A DNA stretch of 64,000 nucleotides, from positions 67,849 to 131,848 of the forward strand of contig NZ_KK211377.1 of assembly GCF_000621965.1 (NCBI RefSeq), read 5' to 3'. Within the stretch, counting starts at the first letter, position 1; every line of letters starts with the position of its first letter. The position numbers and the translations under genes are program-made. The notes under the pieces are model-generated. The model made no database searches. It saw only the letters and a program-made list of their open reading frames with translations, and was not told where the DNA came from. Origin of the DNA: Methanobrevibacter wolinii SH. Its GTDB lineage: Archaea; Methanobacteriota; Methanobacteria; Methanobacteriales; Methanobacteriaceae. Positions 39,113 to 49,216 of the stretch are shown here, in pieces.

Positions 39113-40252
39113 ATGCCTTCAAATGAATTTGTTAAAGAAATTATTAAGAAGGATAGAAAAACATTTTTTAAAGATTATAAAAATTCTCAAGAAAATAAAT
39201 TTAAATATTCTGAAGAATTAGAAAGTAATCTGGATAAATGTTCTCTAAAACCTTTAATAGCTGATTTTACAGAATATAATCCATTACATAATGGACATTA
39301 TCATTGTTTAAAAATTGCAAAAGAAAAGGTTCCAAATGGTATTTTTGTTGCTATTGTACCAGGACTTTTTGAAAGAAATGGTAGAGGAGTACCTTATATT
39401 TTGCATAGACGTTCTAGAGCAGAAATCGCTATAAATGTTGGTGCAGATATTGTGGTTGAAGGTCCACCTATGGGTATTATGGGTTCTGGACAATATTCCT
39501 TATGTTTATGTAAAATGTTTCAAGCTTTAAATACAGATTTCATCCCAAGAGGATATAAACCATTTGATGGTATTAATGATATATTAAATAGAATAAGTTT
39601 AGGTCATGGTATTGCACCTAAACCTTATAAAATTGTTGATATGGATACTAATGAAGTTATCATGAGAGATAAATTAAAAGAAGATAATTATGTTATAGTT
39701 TCTTTTTCTAAATCCTTAAAAAAAATTGGTTTTGATTTCAAAAATAAATTTATTTTTGTTAAACGTATTGAAGGAGTTAGTGGAACTTTAATTCGTAATT
39801 CTATTGAGAATAATAATTTTGATAAGGTTAAAAATATGATGCCTAAAGAAACAATATCTATATTAAAAAGAGATATTGATTCAGGTTGTGCACCATTAAA
39901 TAATATTCGTGATTGTGAAACTATTTTAGATAATGCTAATAATTTATCTTTTGAAGAATTGATTTATTTAAACTTATTTAATGATAATTTAGCTTCTAAA
40001 ATAATTGAAACTCGTGATAAAAAACCATTTGAAACATTAAATGAATTAGAAGATTCTTTATTGTATGGTTTCTCAAGTAATTATAAACAAAGGGTTTTAA
40101 GTATATTAGAAACTAAAATAAATAAAGATATAATATCAAATTATATTGATAAATATCCTTATAATATTCGCATCTTAGATTATAAAAATGAAGATGTGTT
40201 AAATCAATTTGAAAATAAAATAAATAATAGGAGAATAGATTTATGGCAATAG
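39113..40252 (+). CDS. TmcAL-like HxGH nucleotidyltransferase
   Basis: A 379-residue protein with the nucleotidyltransferase HxGH motif in [19 protein letters not shown] (about residues 50-68), then [38 protein letters not shown] and [10 protein letters not shown]. This order resembles bacterial TmcAL, which acetylates the anticodon C34 of elongator tRNA-Met using acetate and ATP. A conserved-looking GVSGTLIRN segment near 223 fits the second nucleotide motif. The archaeal function is not established to my knowledge. Its last 10 bp overlap the FKBP gene. Confidence 0.82.
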   Translation: MPSNEFVKEIIKKDRKTFFKDYKNSQENKFKYSEELESNLDKCSLKPLIADFTEYNPLHNGHYHCLKIAKEKVPNGIFVAIVPGLFERNGRGVPYILHRRSRAEIAINVGADIVVEGPPMGIMGSGQYSLCLCKMFQALNTDFIPRGYKPFDGINDILNRISLGHGIAPKPYKIVDMDTNEVIMRDKLKEDNYVIVSFSKSLKKIGFDFKNKFIFVKRIEGVSGTLIRNSIENNNFDKVKNMMPKETISILKRDIDSGCAPLNNIRDCETILDNANNLSFEELIYLNLFNDNLASKIIETRDKKPFETLNELEDSLLYGFSSNYKQRVLSILETKINKDIISNYIDKYPYNIRILDYKNEDVLNQFENKINNRRIDLWQ

Positions 40253-40980
40253 AAAACGGTGATTTTGTTAAAGTTAATTTTACTGGTAAAATTGAAGAAA
40301 CTGGTGATGTTTTTGATACTACTTATGAAGATATAGCTAAAGAAGCAGGTATTGATGATCAAAATAAAGAATATACTCCAATTCCAATAGTTGTCGGTGG
40401 AAAACATTTACTTCCTGCTATTGATGAAGCTATTGTTGGTATGGAACCTGGAGATGAAAAAGAAGTTAAAGTAGATCCAGAACATGGTTTTGGTGAAAGA
40501 GATTCTAGTTTAATAACTTTAATTCCTATGAGAGAATTTAAAAAACAAAACATGAAACCTTTCCCTGGAATGAGAATTCAAGCTGAAGGTCAAACTGGTA
40601 AAGTTTTAACAGTTAGTGGTGGAAGAGTAAAAGTAGATTTTAACCATGAATTAGCAGGTAAACATTTAGTTTATGATGTAAAAGTTGAAGATGTAATTGA
40701 TAATGATGAAGATAAAGTAAAAAGTATGGTTCAATTACATTATGCTTATCCTAATATGGATATTGATAAAACTGAAGTTAACTTTGATGATGATACTGTA
40801 AGTATTAAATTAGATGAAATCACTAGATTCGATCAAAAATCTTATATGGATGTTACCCTTCAAAGATTTAGAATAGCTAAAGATCTTTGGGATAATATGG
40901 ATGTAAGTAAAGTTCAATTTGTTGATACTTTTGAGAAAAAAGATACTGAATCAAATGAAGATGAAGAATCTGAAGAATAG
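40243..40980 (+). CDS. FKBP-type peptidyl-prolyl cis-trans isomerase (SlyD-like)
   Basis: A 245-residue isomerase/chaperone. The FKBP domain (about 1-95 and 135-155) has [22 protein letters not shown] and the flap insert (IF domain, about 95-140), with [12 protein letters not shown] closing the fold, as in SlyD and archaeal long FKBPs. The additional C-terminal domain (about 160-235) is typical of the long archaeal form; the tail is acidic. The ribosome-binding site GGAGAATAG lies inside the TmcAL-like gene, so the two are translationally coupled. Confidence 0.92.
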   Translation: MAIENGDFVKVNFTGKIEETGDVFDTTYEDIAKEAGIDDQNKEYTPIPIVVGGKHLLPAIDEAIVGMEPGDEKEVKVDPEHGFGERDSSLITLIPMREFKKQNMKPFPGMRIQAEGQTGKVLTVSGGRVKVDFNHELAGKHLVYDVKVEDVIDNDEDKVKSMVQLHYAYPNMDIDKTEVNFDDDTVSIKLDEITRFDQKSYMDVTLQRFRIAKDLWDNMDVSKVQFVDTFEKKDTESNEDEESEE

Positions 40981-41473
40981 ATTCTAATCTTTTTTTATTT
41001 ATTATAATGATGATTAATTTTTATAAACTTTTAATAGAGTTATAAAATTATATTATTATCATTAAAACTTTTTTTTACAAATAATAATTTATTCTATAAT
41101 ATGGCTTTTTTTATTAGTTTTATTAAAAATTATAATTGTATTATCTATTTTTAAAATATAATTTAATAATTATTAATATACTTTTATGCATTTAAAATTT
41201 AATTCATGAAGATTTCTTATTTTAGAAGTAAAATTTATAGTTTTTAGCTATTTATTTAAAAATCTGACTTAATATAAAATTTATTTTAAATTTAAATTAT
41301 TTCTTATACATTATTTAATCTCATCTTAATAAAACATTTTTAAAAAAAAGTTTCTTGATTAATTTTAAAATTAGTATTTTATTTAGATTAGTATAAATTG
41401 TATGTTTTATATGTATGATTTAAAATTAGTATATGATTTGGTAAAAAAAGGAGTAAAAATATTGGAAGATTTT
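40981..41473. other. Spacer between convergent genes, nothing distinct
   Basis: The spacer starts with a weak AGAT/ATCT hairpin and T-run after the FKBP stop codon, followed by A/T-only DNA. No RNA gene or coding frame is evident. Confidence 0.4.
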
Positions 41474-42379
41474 TTAACTAAAAATGGTTCCAATAAATTG
41501 AATTGGATTAGTTACTAATCCTATAACCGCTTCAAGGAATGTTGGATAATTACTTGATAATGCAAATAAATAAACGATATAGAATATTACAATTAATATT
41601 AATATAATTAAAATAATTGTTAATATTATGTCAGTAGCACTGTATGGTTCTTTTTCTTTTTTAGGTTTATTTTTCTCTATGAAATTCCTATTTAAATTGT
41701 TTCTACTTGGTTTGTGGTTCATATTTGGTTTTGTAGACCAAACATATTTTTTCTCATCTTCTTTAACACTACCTGCATAATATCCTTGATTACCTTTTTT
41801 AGATGGTTTTTCATAAGGTACTTTTTTATTTAATTCTTCATCATTAGATAGTTGTTCACTTAAACTTAAATCTTCTTCTTTTTTATAATTTTCTAAGTTT
41901 AATTCTTCTTTATCTGGTTCATCAAAGTATAAATCATCTAAATATTTTTCATATTTATCTTCTAATTCTTTTTGTTTTGTTATTTTTTCTGAACTATTAT
42001 TTATTTCTGGTGTATTTTCTTCTATTTTTTCTTCATTATCGTTATTAAATATATTTGCAGGTTCCTGTTTAATACTGCTTGTTTTTTCAATTTTATGTTC
42101 TGGTTTTGGTTGTTGTGTTGTTTGTGGTTGTGGTTCTGGTTTTGGTTGTTGTGTTGTTTGTGGTTGTTCTGAAATATTTTGATCTTTATTAGATTCATTT
42201 TTAGTTTGATTTATTTTTTCAGAAACTTTTGATGTTAAACTATCACTTATTAAACTGTTTACACAATCTTTACATAATATATTTCCACCAACTTCCATTC
42301 CACACTCAGAACATATTGGTTTTCCACAGATAGCACAGTTATTTACACTATCTCTATCTGGATGGTAATGACATTTCAT
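41474..42379 (-). CDS. B-box zinc-finger membrane protein with Pro/Gln repeats
   Basis: A 301-residue protein. Residues 1-42 form a B-box-like zinc finger (CHYHPD, CAICGKPICSECG, LCKDC). Residues about 60-95 contain two copies of PQTTQQPKPE. A long acidic/Lys disordered stretch follows, and the C-terminus has a hydrophobic helix (about 245-275) plus a second weaker hydrophobic segment, anchoring it in the membrane. Function is unknown; architecture suggests a cytoplasmic zinc module tethered to the membrane. It has a GGAGT ribosome-binding site. Confidence 0.75.
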   Translation of the reverse strand: MKCHYHPDRDSVNNCAICGKPICSECGMEVGGNILCKDCVNSLISDSLTSKVSEKINQTKNESNKDQNISEQPQTTQQPKPEPQPQTTQQPKPEHKIEKTSSIKQEPANIFNNDNEEKIEENTPEINNSSEKITKQKELEDKYEKYLDDLYFDEPDKEELNLENYKKEEDLSLSEQLSNDEELNKKVPYEKPSKKGNQGYYAGSVKEDEKKYVWSTKPNMNHKPSRNNLNRNFIEKNKPKKEKEPYSATDIILTIILIILILIVIFYIVYLFALSSNYPTFLEAVIGLVTNPIQFIGTIFS

Positions 42380-42557
42380 ATTTTTTTACTCCATTTTTTA
42401 TATGAATTTTAATTTTTAATAAAATTATATTAATAATAATATAATGTTATTAGTAATTGTTATATTTAATATTAATGTTTTAATTTATAAATGAAAAATA
42501 ATTTTGTTTAATTTTTATTATATATTTTTTCAATTTGTATAATATTTTTCATATTAT

Positions 42558-42809
42558 TTATTTTTTAGATAATGATGTATCTATTATTTTTTCTACTACT
42601 ATTTCAGATGCAATTAAATCATCAACAGTATTTAAGAAACTTCCTAAAGAATCACTATTTATATCAAATTCAACTATATTTTCATTAAGTTTTGATTCAA
42701 TAAAACTTTCATTATCTACTTTTAATGTTTTGTAAGATATTTCTGCAGAGTTCTTATCTTTATATTTAATTTTCATATTTGATTTAATTTTCATAATAAC
42801 TTTCAACAT
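42558..42809 (-). CDS. KEOPS complex subunit Pcc1-like
   Basis: An 83-residue protein resembling Pcc1, the dimerising subunit of KEOPS, which helps make t6A in tRNA. The fold markers are the SAEISYKTLKVDNES segment, the FDINSDSLGSFLNTVDDLIASE helix (starting near residue 50), and short length. The native start may be at MKIKSN (42794), five codons in, which fits the family better; neither start has a strong ribosome-binding site. No kae1/bud32 gene is nearby. Confidence 0.75.
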   Translation of the reverse strand: MLKVIMKIKSNMKIKYKDKNSAEISYKTLKVDNESFIESKLNENIVEFDINSDSLGSFLNTVDDLIASEIVVEKIIDTSLSKK

Positions 42810-43232
42810 CTTTTTATTTATAATAATATTATATATACTGTTTTTTGTCTATTAATATTTCTATTTTAATGATTAAATTTAATTATTTTATTTTTATTAA
42901 TTATCTTAATTTTGAACTTTAGTTTTTTAAATATTCGTTTTTATTATTTATCTTATTTTTTCTAAGATAATTTATTGTAAAATCTATGTTTTTTTAAATA
43001 TTTTTCAATATTATTTATATATTTTAATATTTTGTTTTATTTTTATAATTTTTTAGTATATTTAATTAAATTTTATATACTATAGAATTATAATATTATT
43101 ATAGAAATATTTTTGAAATTTTTATATTTTTACTAATTTTATAATAACATTTATTAATGTTAATTTAAAAATAAATAATTATTCTATCTAATTGTTATGT
43201 GTAAATTTTATTATTTTATAATTTTACTCAAA
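42810..43232. other. Divergent A/T spacer before the L10e gene
   Basis: No coding frame or RNA gene is apparent. It should hold the promoter of the Pcc1-like gene on the minus strand. Confidence 0.4.
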
Positions 43233-43233
43233 C

Positions 43234-43241
43234 TTATATAG
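43234..43241 (+). promoter_or_regulatory. Probable TATA box of the L10e gene
   Basis: TTATATAG at 43234-43241, preceded by CTCAAAC, is the best TATA candidate, giving a leader of about 50 nt that ends in ATCGGAGGATTATTT before the ATG. Confidence 0.5.
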
Positions 43242-43312
43242 CTAAGATATGGCTATTTATCATTTATTTCAAAAAATTATTTTGATAGAAATTATTAATC
43301 GGAGGATTATTT

Positions 43313-43795
43313 ATGGTTCGTGCTTATACAAGAAGAGATTATATTAGAAAAATACCTAATTCAAGAATTGTACAATTCGATATGGGTAATTTAAGTGGGG
43401 ATTTCCCTATTAAAGTAAGTTTAGTTTCAAAAGAAAATGTTGAGATTACTCACAATTCTTTAGAAGCAGCTAGGATTGCATCTAACAGATTAATGCAATT
43501 AAAAGCTGGTAGATTTGGTTACCATTTGAAAGTTAGACCATACCCACATCAAATTGTAAGAGAAAATCCTATGGCAACTGGTGCAGGTGCAGATAGGGTA
43601 CAAAGTGGTATGAGAAATGCTTTTGGTAAAGCTGTAAGTGTATCTGCTATTGTTAAACGTGGTCAAAAATTAATTACTATTGACTGTAACAAAGCAAACT
43701 TCAATGATGCTAAATTAGCATTAAAAAGAGCATCAATGAAATTACCTACTACTACTAGAATTGTTGTAGATAAAGGTCAAGAATTAGTTTTATAA
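43313..43795 (+). CDS. rpl10e: 50S ribosomal protein L10e (uL16)
   Basis: The 160-residue archaeal L10e/uL16 protein of the large subunit, near the peptidyl-transferase centre and A-site. It begins with [14 protein letters not shown] and contains [49 protein letters not shown] segments in family order. Length is normal. A strong CGGAGGAT ribosome-binding site precedes the ATG. It is transcribed alone. Confidence 0.96.
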   Translation: MVRAYTRRDYIRKIPNSRIVQFDMGNLSGDFPIKVSLVSKENVEITHNSLEAARIASNRLMQLKAGRFGYHLKVRPYPHQIVRENPMATGAGADRVQSGMRNAFGKAVSVSAIVKRGQKLITIDCNKANFNDAKLALKRASMKLPTTTRIVVDKGQELVL

Positions 43796-43828
43796 TTTTA
43801 TTGTAAATTCTTAATTGTATATTCAGAG

Positions 43829-43967
43829 TGTAAAAAATTGTATTATTTTGGTAATTTTACAATATTTTAAGCATTTGGTTTAGATGTGATTATAAAGTTT
43901 TTACAATCTTCTTTTAAACTTATACACTAATATTGTACTATCTAAACAATTTTACAATATTTTAAGC
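43829..43967 (+). promoter_or_regulatory. ppsA upstream region with repeated TACAATATT sites
   Basis: AATTTTACAATATTTTAAGC occurs exactly twice, at 43853-43872 and 43948-43967. The right copy forms an inverted pair with AATATTGTA at 43929-43937 (15-bp gap to TACAATATT at 43953-43961); the left copy faces a weaker AATTGTA about 25 bp upstream. The same half-sites occur at the mvh promoter, suggesting a shared DNA-binding regulator. Confidence 0.6.
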
Positions 43968-44029
43968 TCCTTGAATATTTTAAATATTATTTTCATTAAA
44001 TAATTATTTTAAAAAATGAGGGAAAAAGT

Positions 44030-46324
44030 ATGTATGTAGCAAAATTTGAGAAAATAAGTAAAGATGATATTGATATTGCTGGAGGTAAAGGAGCTAATTT
44101 AGGTGAATTAACTCAAGCAGGTATTCCTGTTCCACCAGGATTTGTTATAACATCTAAAACTTATGAAAAATTTATGAATGACACTGAAATTAATACAACT
44201 ATTATGGATATACTTGAAAATACTGATGTCAATGATACTAAAGCTCTTCAAAGATCTGCTGAAAAAATTAAAGATATAATTGTTAAAACACCAATGCCTC
44301 AAGATATTAAGACTTTAATTATTGAAGCTTATAATCAACTTTCAGAAAGTGTTGGTGAAGAAGCTGCAGATGTAGCTGTAAGATCTTCTGCTACTGCTGA
44401 AGATTTACCTGATGCTTCTTTTGCAGGTCAACAAGATACTTATTTACATGTTAAAGGTGTAGATGAAGTAGTCAAATATGTTCAAAAAGTATGGGCTTCT
44501 TTATTTGAAGCAAGAGCTATTTTTTACAGAGAAGAAAACAATTTCGATCATGATAAAGTATTTATTGCAGTTTGTGTTCAACAAATGGCTCAAGCAGACA
44601 AAGCAGGAGTCATGTTTACAGTAAATCCTTCAACTGGTGAAGATGTTGCTATGATTGAATCTTCATGGGGACTTGGTGAAGCTGTTGTATCTGGTGATGT
44701 TACTCCTGATCATTATGATGTAGATAAAAAAACTGGAAAACTTGTTAATATTACAGTTAGTGATAAAAAATACATGTATGTAAATGATGAAAAAGGTACT
44801 AGTATAAGAGTAAAAGTTCCTGAAGAAAAACGTAATGAAAGAGTATTATCTGATAAAGATTTAGAAAATCTTGTTGCAATGGGTAAAAGGATTGAAAAAC
44901 ATTATAAATCACCTATGGATACTGAATGGGCTATTGAAAACGGAAAACTTTATTTATTACAATCTCGTCCTATTACTACATTAGATGATAATAAAACTTC
45001 TGGTTCTGAAGAAGTTACAACTGATCTTAATGTTATTATTAAAGGATTAGGTGCAAGTCCAGGTATTGTTGCTGGACCAGTTAAAATTATAAAAGACATT
45101 GAAGAATTAGATAAAATCCAAAATGGAGATATTATGGTTACTACAATGACCACTCCAGATATGGTTCCAGCTATGAAAAAATCATCAGGTATTATTACTG
45201 ATGAAGGTGGAGTAACTTGTCATGCATCTATTATTTCAAGGGAATTAGGTATTCCTTGTGTAGTTGGTACTGGTGAAGCAACTGATGTTTTAAATGATGG
45301 TGAAGAAGTTTCTATTGATGGTAAAAAAGGATTAGTTTATGAAGGACTTATATCATCAGCAGAAAATACAGATTCTACTATGGAATTAGATCAAAATATA
45401 AAAGCAGTTGCAGAACCTATCGTCACTGTTACTTCAGTAAAAGCTAATGTTAGTATGCCTGAAGCAGCACCTAGGGCAGCAGCAGTTGGTGCTGATGGTG
45501 TTGGATTATTAAGAGCAGAACACATGATGTTAAATGGTGGAGTACACCCTAAAAAATATATTTTAGATGGTAAAGAAGACGAATTAGTTGATATGTTAGC
45601 TGAGAATATTTTAAAAGTAGCTGATGTATTTTATCCTAAACCAGTATGGTACAGAACTATGGATGCACCTACTGATGAATTTGTAACTCTCGAAGGTGGA
45701 GAAAATGAGCCTGAAGAACACAATCCAATGTTAGGTTGGAGAGGTATTAGAAGAGAGTTAGATGAACCTGAAATTATTCAAGCTGAATTTAAAGCTATTA
45801 AAAAACTTCATGAAAAAGGATATACTAATATTGGAATTATGATTCCATTATCTCAAAGTGTTTCTGAATTAAGAAAAGCTAAAAAATTATGTGCTGAAGT
45901 AGGACTCATACCTCAAAAAGATGTGGAATTTGGTATGATGGTTGAAACTCCAGCTGCAGCTTTAACTGTTGAAGATTATATTGATGAAGGAATCGATTTT
46001 GTAAGTCTTGGAACTAATGATTTAACACAATACACTTTAGCTATTGATCGTAATAATGAATTTGTAGCTAAAAACTATACTGAAGAACATCCAGCAGTCA
46101 TGAAATTAATTGAAAGAACAATTAAAATATGTGCTGAAAGAGGAGTAACTTGTAGTATTTGTGGTCAAGCAGGTAGTGTACCACATATTGTTGAAAAATT
46201 AGTAGAATTTGGTATTAGTAGTGTTTCATCAAATGCAGATGCAATTCCTGATGTAAGACGTACTGTTGCTATAGCAGAGAAAAAATTAATTCTTAATGCT
46301 GCAAGAAAAAGATTAGAACAATAA
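44030..46324 (+). CDS. ppsA: Phosphoenolpyruvate synthase
   Basis: The 764-residue enzyme makes PEP from pyruvate and ATP, first step of gluconeogenesis after pyruvate synthase. The N-terminal ATP-grasp domain (about 1-325) includes GGKGANLGEL and VRSSATAEDLPDASFAGQQDTYL. The phosphohistidine domain carries the active-site motif DEGGVTCHASIISRELGIP (around 385-403). The C-terminal PEP-utilising TIM barrel has GADGVGLLRAEHM, GTNDLTQYTLAIDR and SICGQAGS with the catalytic cysteine. A GAGGG ribosome-binding site precedes the ATG. Confidence 0.97.
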   Translation: MYVAKFEKISKDDIDIAGGKGANLGELTQAGIPVPPGFVITSKTYEKFMNDTEINTTIMDILENTDVNDTKALQRSAEKIKDIIVKTPMPQDIKTLIIEAYNQLSESVGEEAADVAVRSSATAEDLPDASFAGQQDTYLHVKGVDEVVKYVQKVWASLFEARAIFYREENNFDHDKVFIAVCVQQMAQADKAGVMFTVNPSTGEDVAMIESSWGLGEAVVSGDVTPDHYDVDKKTGKLVNITVSDKKYMYVNDEKGTSIRVKVPEEKRNERVLSDKDLENLVAMGKRIEKHYKSPMDTEWAIENGKLYLLQSRPITTLDDNKTSGSEEVTTDLNVIIKGLGASPGIVAGPVKIIKDIEELDKIQNGDIMVTTMTTPDMVPAMKKSSGIITDEGGVTCHASIISRELGIPCVVGTGEATDVLNDGEEVSIDGKKGLVYEGLISSAENTDSTMELDQNIKAVAEPIVTVTSVKANVSMPEAAPRAAAVGADGVGLLRAEHMMLNGGVHPKKYILDGKEDELVDMLAENILKVADVFYPKPVWYRTMDAPTDEFVTLEGGENEPEEHNPMLGWRGIRRELDEPEIIQAEFKAIKKLHEKGYTNIGIMIPLSQSVSELRKAKKLCAEVGLIPQKDVEFGMMVETPAAALTVEDYIDEGIDFVSLGTNDLTQYTLAIDRNNEFVAKNYTEEHPAVMKLIERTIKICAERGVTCSICGQAGSVPHIVEKLVEFGISSVSSNADAIPDVRRTVAIAEKKLILNAARKRLEQ

Positions 46325-46350
46325 GATTTTTATCTTATTTTTTATTTTAT
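46320..46350 (+). terminator. Hairpin terminator after ppsA
   Basis: AATAAGAT at 46320-46327 pairs with ATCTTATT at 46332-46339 around a four-T loop, followed by a T-run. The stop codon TAA lies inside the left arm. Confidence 0.72.
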
Positions 46351-46502
46351 TTTTTTTAAACATTTATTTATCTTAAAAATTTTATTTTAAAATTAATTAA
46401 ATAGCTATTTTTTGATTATTTAACTAATTATTTTAAAACTTTTATCTTAAATGACTAGTTTTGTGAATTTTTTATTTTTATAATATATTTAAGGTAATAC
46501 TT

Positions 46503-47669
46503 ATGGAAGAACAACCTAAATCTAAAGAAGAAATATTTAAAGAATTAGATTCATTTCAGAAAAAAGATATGAAATATTCTGATGGTAGAATTCTTGGTTC
46601 TATGTGTACAGAGGCGGAACCAATTGCTAAAGAAGTTTTTTATAAATTTATAAATTCTAATCTTGGTGATCCTGGTTTATTTAAAGGTACTAAAGAGATT
46701 GAAAATAAGGTTATTAAAAACATTGGTTCTTTTGTTTCAATTGATAATCCTTATGGTCATGTTGTTACTGGTGGGACTGAAGCTAATCTAATGGCAATGC
46801 GTGCTGCTCGTAATTATGCAAGACGATATAAAGGTATTGATAATCCTGAAATTATTGTTCCTCAATCTGCTCATTTTTCATTTAAAAAAGCATCTGATAT
46901 GTTTGGATTAAAACTTGTTAGAGCTGATTTTGATGATAATTACAAAATAGATCCTAATTCTTTAGAAGATAAAATCACTGATAATACTGTTGCTATTGTT
47001 GCAATTGCAGGGTCTACTGAATTAGGAATGGTGGATCCTATTGATAAAATTGCAGAAATTGCAAAGAATAATGATATTTATTTACATGTTGATGCAGCAT
47101 TTGGTGGATTTTCAATACCATTTTTAAAAGAAGCAGGTTATGATTTTCCACAATTTGATTTCTCTTTAGATGCAGTGTGTTCTATGACTATTGATCCACA
47201 TAAAATGGGTCTTTCAACTATTCCTTCTGGATGTATTTTATTTAGAGATAGAAAATATCTTGATGTAATGGCTGTAGAAGCACCTTATCTTACTAAAAAA
47301 GAACAATCAACTATTGTTGGTACTCGTAGTGGTGCATCTTCAGCAGCAACATATGCTGTTATGGAATCTTTGGGTCATGAAGGTTATAGGAAAAATGCAT
47401 TATATGCTATGAAAAAAACTATGTATCTTAAAAAAGGGCTTGAAGAATTAGGTTATGGAATAGTTGTTGAACCTGAACTTAATATCGTTGCTTTTAATCA
47501 TCCTGATATGGAGACAGATGATTTAGCATTGGAACTTGAAAAAAGAAATTGGAGAGTTTCATGTTCTTCATGTCCTAAAGCAATTCGTGTTATTGTAATG
47601 AAACATATTTCTATGGATAATATAAAAGATTTATTAAATGATTTATCTGAAATTGCAGATAATATTTAA
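46503..47669 (+). CDS. mfnA: L-tyrosine/L-aspartate decarboxylase MfnA
   Basis: A 388-residue PLP-dependent group II decarboxylase. In methanogens it makes tyramine for methanofuran and may also make beta-alanine from aspartate for coenzyme A. The PLP lysine is Lys234 in TIDPHKMG; other motifs are [13 protein letters not shown] (about 88-100), [11 protein letters not shown] (about 120-130, with the ring-stacking His) and HVDAAFGGF (195-203). Length is normal. An AAGGTAATA ribosome-binding site precedes the ATG. Confidence 0.93.
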   Translation: MEEQPKSKEEIFKELDSFQKKDMKYSDGRILGSMCTEAEPIAKEVFYKFINSNLGDPGLFKGTKEIENKVIKNIGSFVSIDNPYGHVVTGGTEANLMAMRAARNYARRYKGIDNPEIIVPQSAHFSFKKASDMFGLKLVRADFDDNYKIDPNSLEDKITDNTVAIVAIAGSTELGMVDPIDKIAEIAKNNDIYLHVDAAFGGFSIPFLKEAGYDFPQFDFSLDAVCSMTIDPHKMGLSTIPSGCILFRDRKYLDVMAVEAPYLTKKEQSTIVGTRSGASSAATYAVMESLGHEGYRKNALYAMKKTMYLKKGLEELGYGIVVEPELNIVAFNHPDMETDDLALELEKRNWRVSCSSCPKAIRVIVMKHISMDNIKDLLNDLSEIADNI

Positions 47670-47975
47670 TCTTTAATTATTCATTTATATACTATTTTTA
47701 ATATATATGAATTATAAAATTTTTAAAAAAAAGTATTTATTTTAATTTTTTTAATAATATTTAAAAACTTATTTTATAAGTTTTAATTTTTAAAGGCTAT
47801 TTTTAAATGAAATAATCTATTTCTTGAATTTAATGTTTTTTTATTGTTTTAATATTGTGATTATAAGATTATTGTTTTTGTGAATTATTGTTTTTTTAAA
47901 ATATTGTGTTTATAAAATTAATGTTTTTTGTGAATTATTGTTTTTTAAAAAATATTAAAAGAATTATAAAATGAT
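47670..47975. repeat. Spacer with tandem repeat of about 44-50 bp
   Basis: Units starting ATTGTTTT at 47843, 47887 and 47937 share ATTGTTTT(TTT)AA, ATATTGTG and TTTTTGTGAATT, with two full copies and one truncated third. The array ends at the 3' side of the minus-strand mptD gene and resembles in setting the 50-bp array at 6724-6975, though the sequence differs. Confidence 0.7.
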
Positions 47976-48350
47976 TTATAATTCTTTAATTTCTTCTACA
48001 TACATTAATGGGTAATTAAGCTCTTCAATAAATTCAATTCTGATAGTAGCAATTACATTATCCACTTTTGTTTTTATTTTAATATTTAACATATCTCCAC
48101 TTAAAGAAGTATAATCAAAATCACTTAATGCAGAATCTAATCGTTTAAGATCTATTTTTGCATCAACTTCTTCAATTGCAGGTTGTAATTCAAATGATTC
48201 TTTTATTGATTTTTCAATACTAGGTACTGATTCTTTATTTAAAGGAATTCCTACAAATTGGTGGAATAATGCACCCATTGTAATTCCTCCTTCAAATATA
48301 GCTCTTTCTCTAGAATTTATGTTTGAAAAGTATTTTTTATTTACATCCAT
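47976..48350 (-). CDS. mptD: Dihydroneopterin aldolase MptD (archaeal type)
   Basis: A 124-residue protein of the archaeal 7,8-dihydroneopterin aldolase family (MJ1585 type), which cleaves dihydroneopterin to 6-hydroxymethyl-dihydropterin for tetrahydromethanopterin. Family hallmarks are RERAIFEGGITMGALFHQFVGIP (about 14-36) and IEELNYPLMYVEEI at the C-terminus. Its ATG is one base beyond the sortase TAA, and its AGGATAA ribosome-binding site lies in the end of that gene, so it is translated from the same transcript. Confidence 0.88.
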   Translation of the reverse strand: MDVNKKYFSNINSRERAIFEGGITMGALFHQFVGIPLNKESVPSIEKSIKESFELQPAIEEVDAKIDLKRLDSALSDFDYTSLSGDMLNIKIKTKVDNVIATIRIEFIEELNYPLMYVEEIKEL

Positions 48351-48351
48351 T

Positions 48352-49080
48352 TTATCCTATTCCTAATGTGAATATTTGATTTAAAAATTCTATTTTTGAT
48401 GTGAATTCATTTACTGGACCTGGATTTATATGGCAATATACTAAAAACAGTGTTATAAGTATAACACAAGTTCCTATAAATTTCCTTTCAGATTTAGGTG
48501 ATAAAAATGTTACAATTAATCCAAGTAATATAAATCCAATTATTATATATATTCCATAATTTGATTGTGGATTATCTTTAATAACGTACTGATTTAAAGG
48601 TCCTTTACTTGTGTAATTTGCTTTAATAATGAGCCTTTTTTCTGTTGTACCTATTGGAGTACATGTAATTAATGATAATGTTTGTGTATCACTACTTATT
48701 ATTGGTCTATATGTTGCAGGTACTACTGTTTTATTATAAACAGTATAATTTACTTCACCAATTCCTGGCCATTGTAATGTTATTATGTCTCCAGGGTTAA
48801 GTTCATTTAATCTTAAAAATGGTGAACCAAGTAATGTTCTATGTCCAAATAGAATTACATCTCCTTCTCCAGGATTATATGATTTTCTTTCATGATAAAC
48901 TCCTTCAGATATAGAGTTATTATTTATTTTTTCATGTAATCCTATTTTTTCACAAACTACTACTGGATTATTCATATCATTTTCTGTAATAAGTTTATGT
49001 GAGAAATATGTAACCTCATTTGCAGCATATAATCCAACAATTAAAAGGGCAATTATTATTACAATTGTTGATTTGTCCAT
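48352..49080 (-). CDS. Sortase-family transpeptidase
   Basis: A 242-residue sortase. An N-terminal membrane span (about 5-22) is followed by the catalytic domain with His80 (LFGHRT), Cys140 (LSLITCTPIG, the TLxTC signature) and Arg149 (EKRLII). Two further hydrophobic segments (about 173-190 and 200-217) lie at the C-terminus, a layout like class D/E sortases of methanogens. It would attach surface proteins to pseudomurein or other wall components; no sortase substrate is nearby. The start follows AGAGGATAAT. Confidence 0.9.
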   Translation of the reverse strand: MDKSTIVIIIALLIVGLYAANEVTYFSHKLITENDMNNPVVVCEKIGLHEKINNNSISEGVYHERKSYNPGEGDVILFGHRTLLGSPFLRLNELNPGDIITLQWPGIGEVNYTVYNKTVVPATYRPIISSDTQTLSLITCTPIGTTEKRLIIKANYTSKGPLNQYVIKDNPQSNYGIYIIIGFILLGLIVTFLSPKSERKFIGTCVILITLFLVYCHINPGPVNEFTSKIEFLNQIFTLGIG

Positions 49081-49216
49081 ATTATCCTCTTAATTGCTTT
49101 AATTTTTATTAATAATTATTTTAATTAAATATTAATTTATGGTTTATTAAATATTTAATTTTTTATTAACATTTAACTTTATTGAAATATTTTTTTAATA
49201 TAATTTTCTAATTTTT

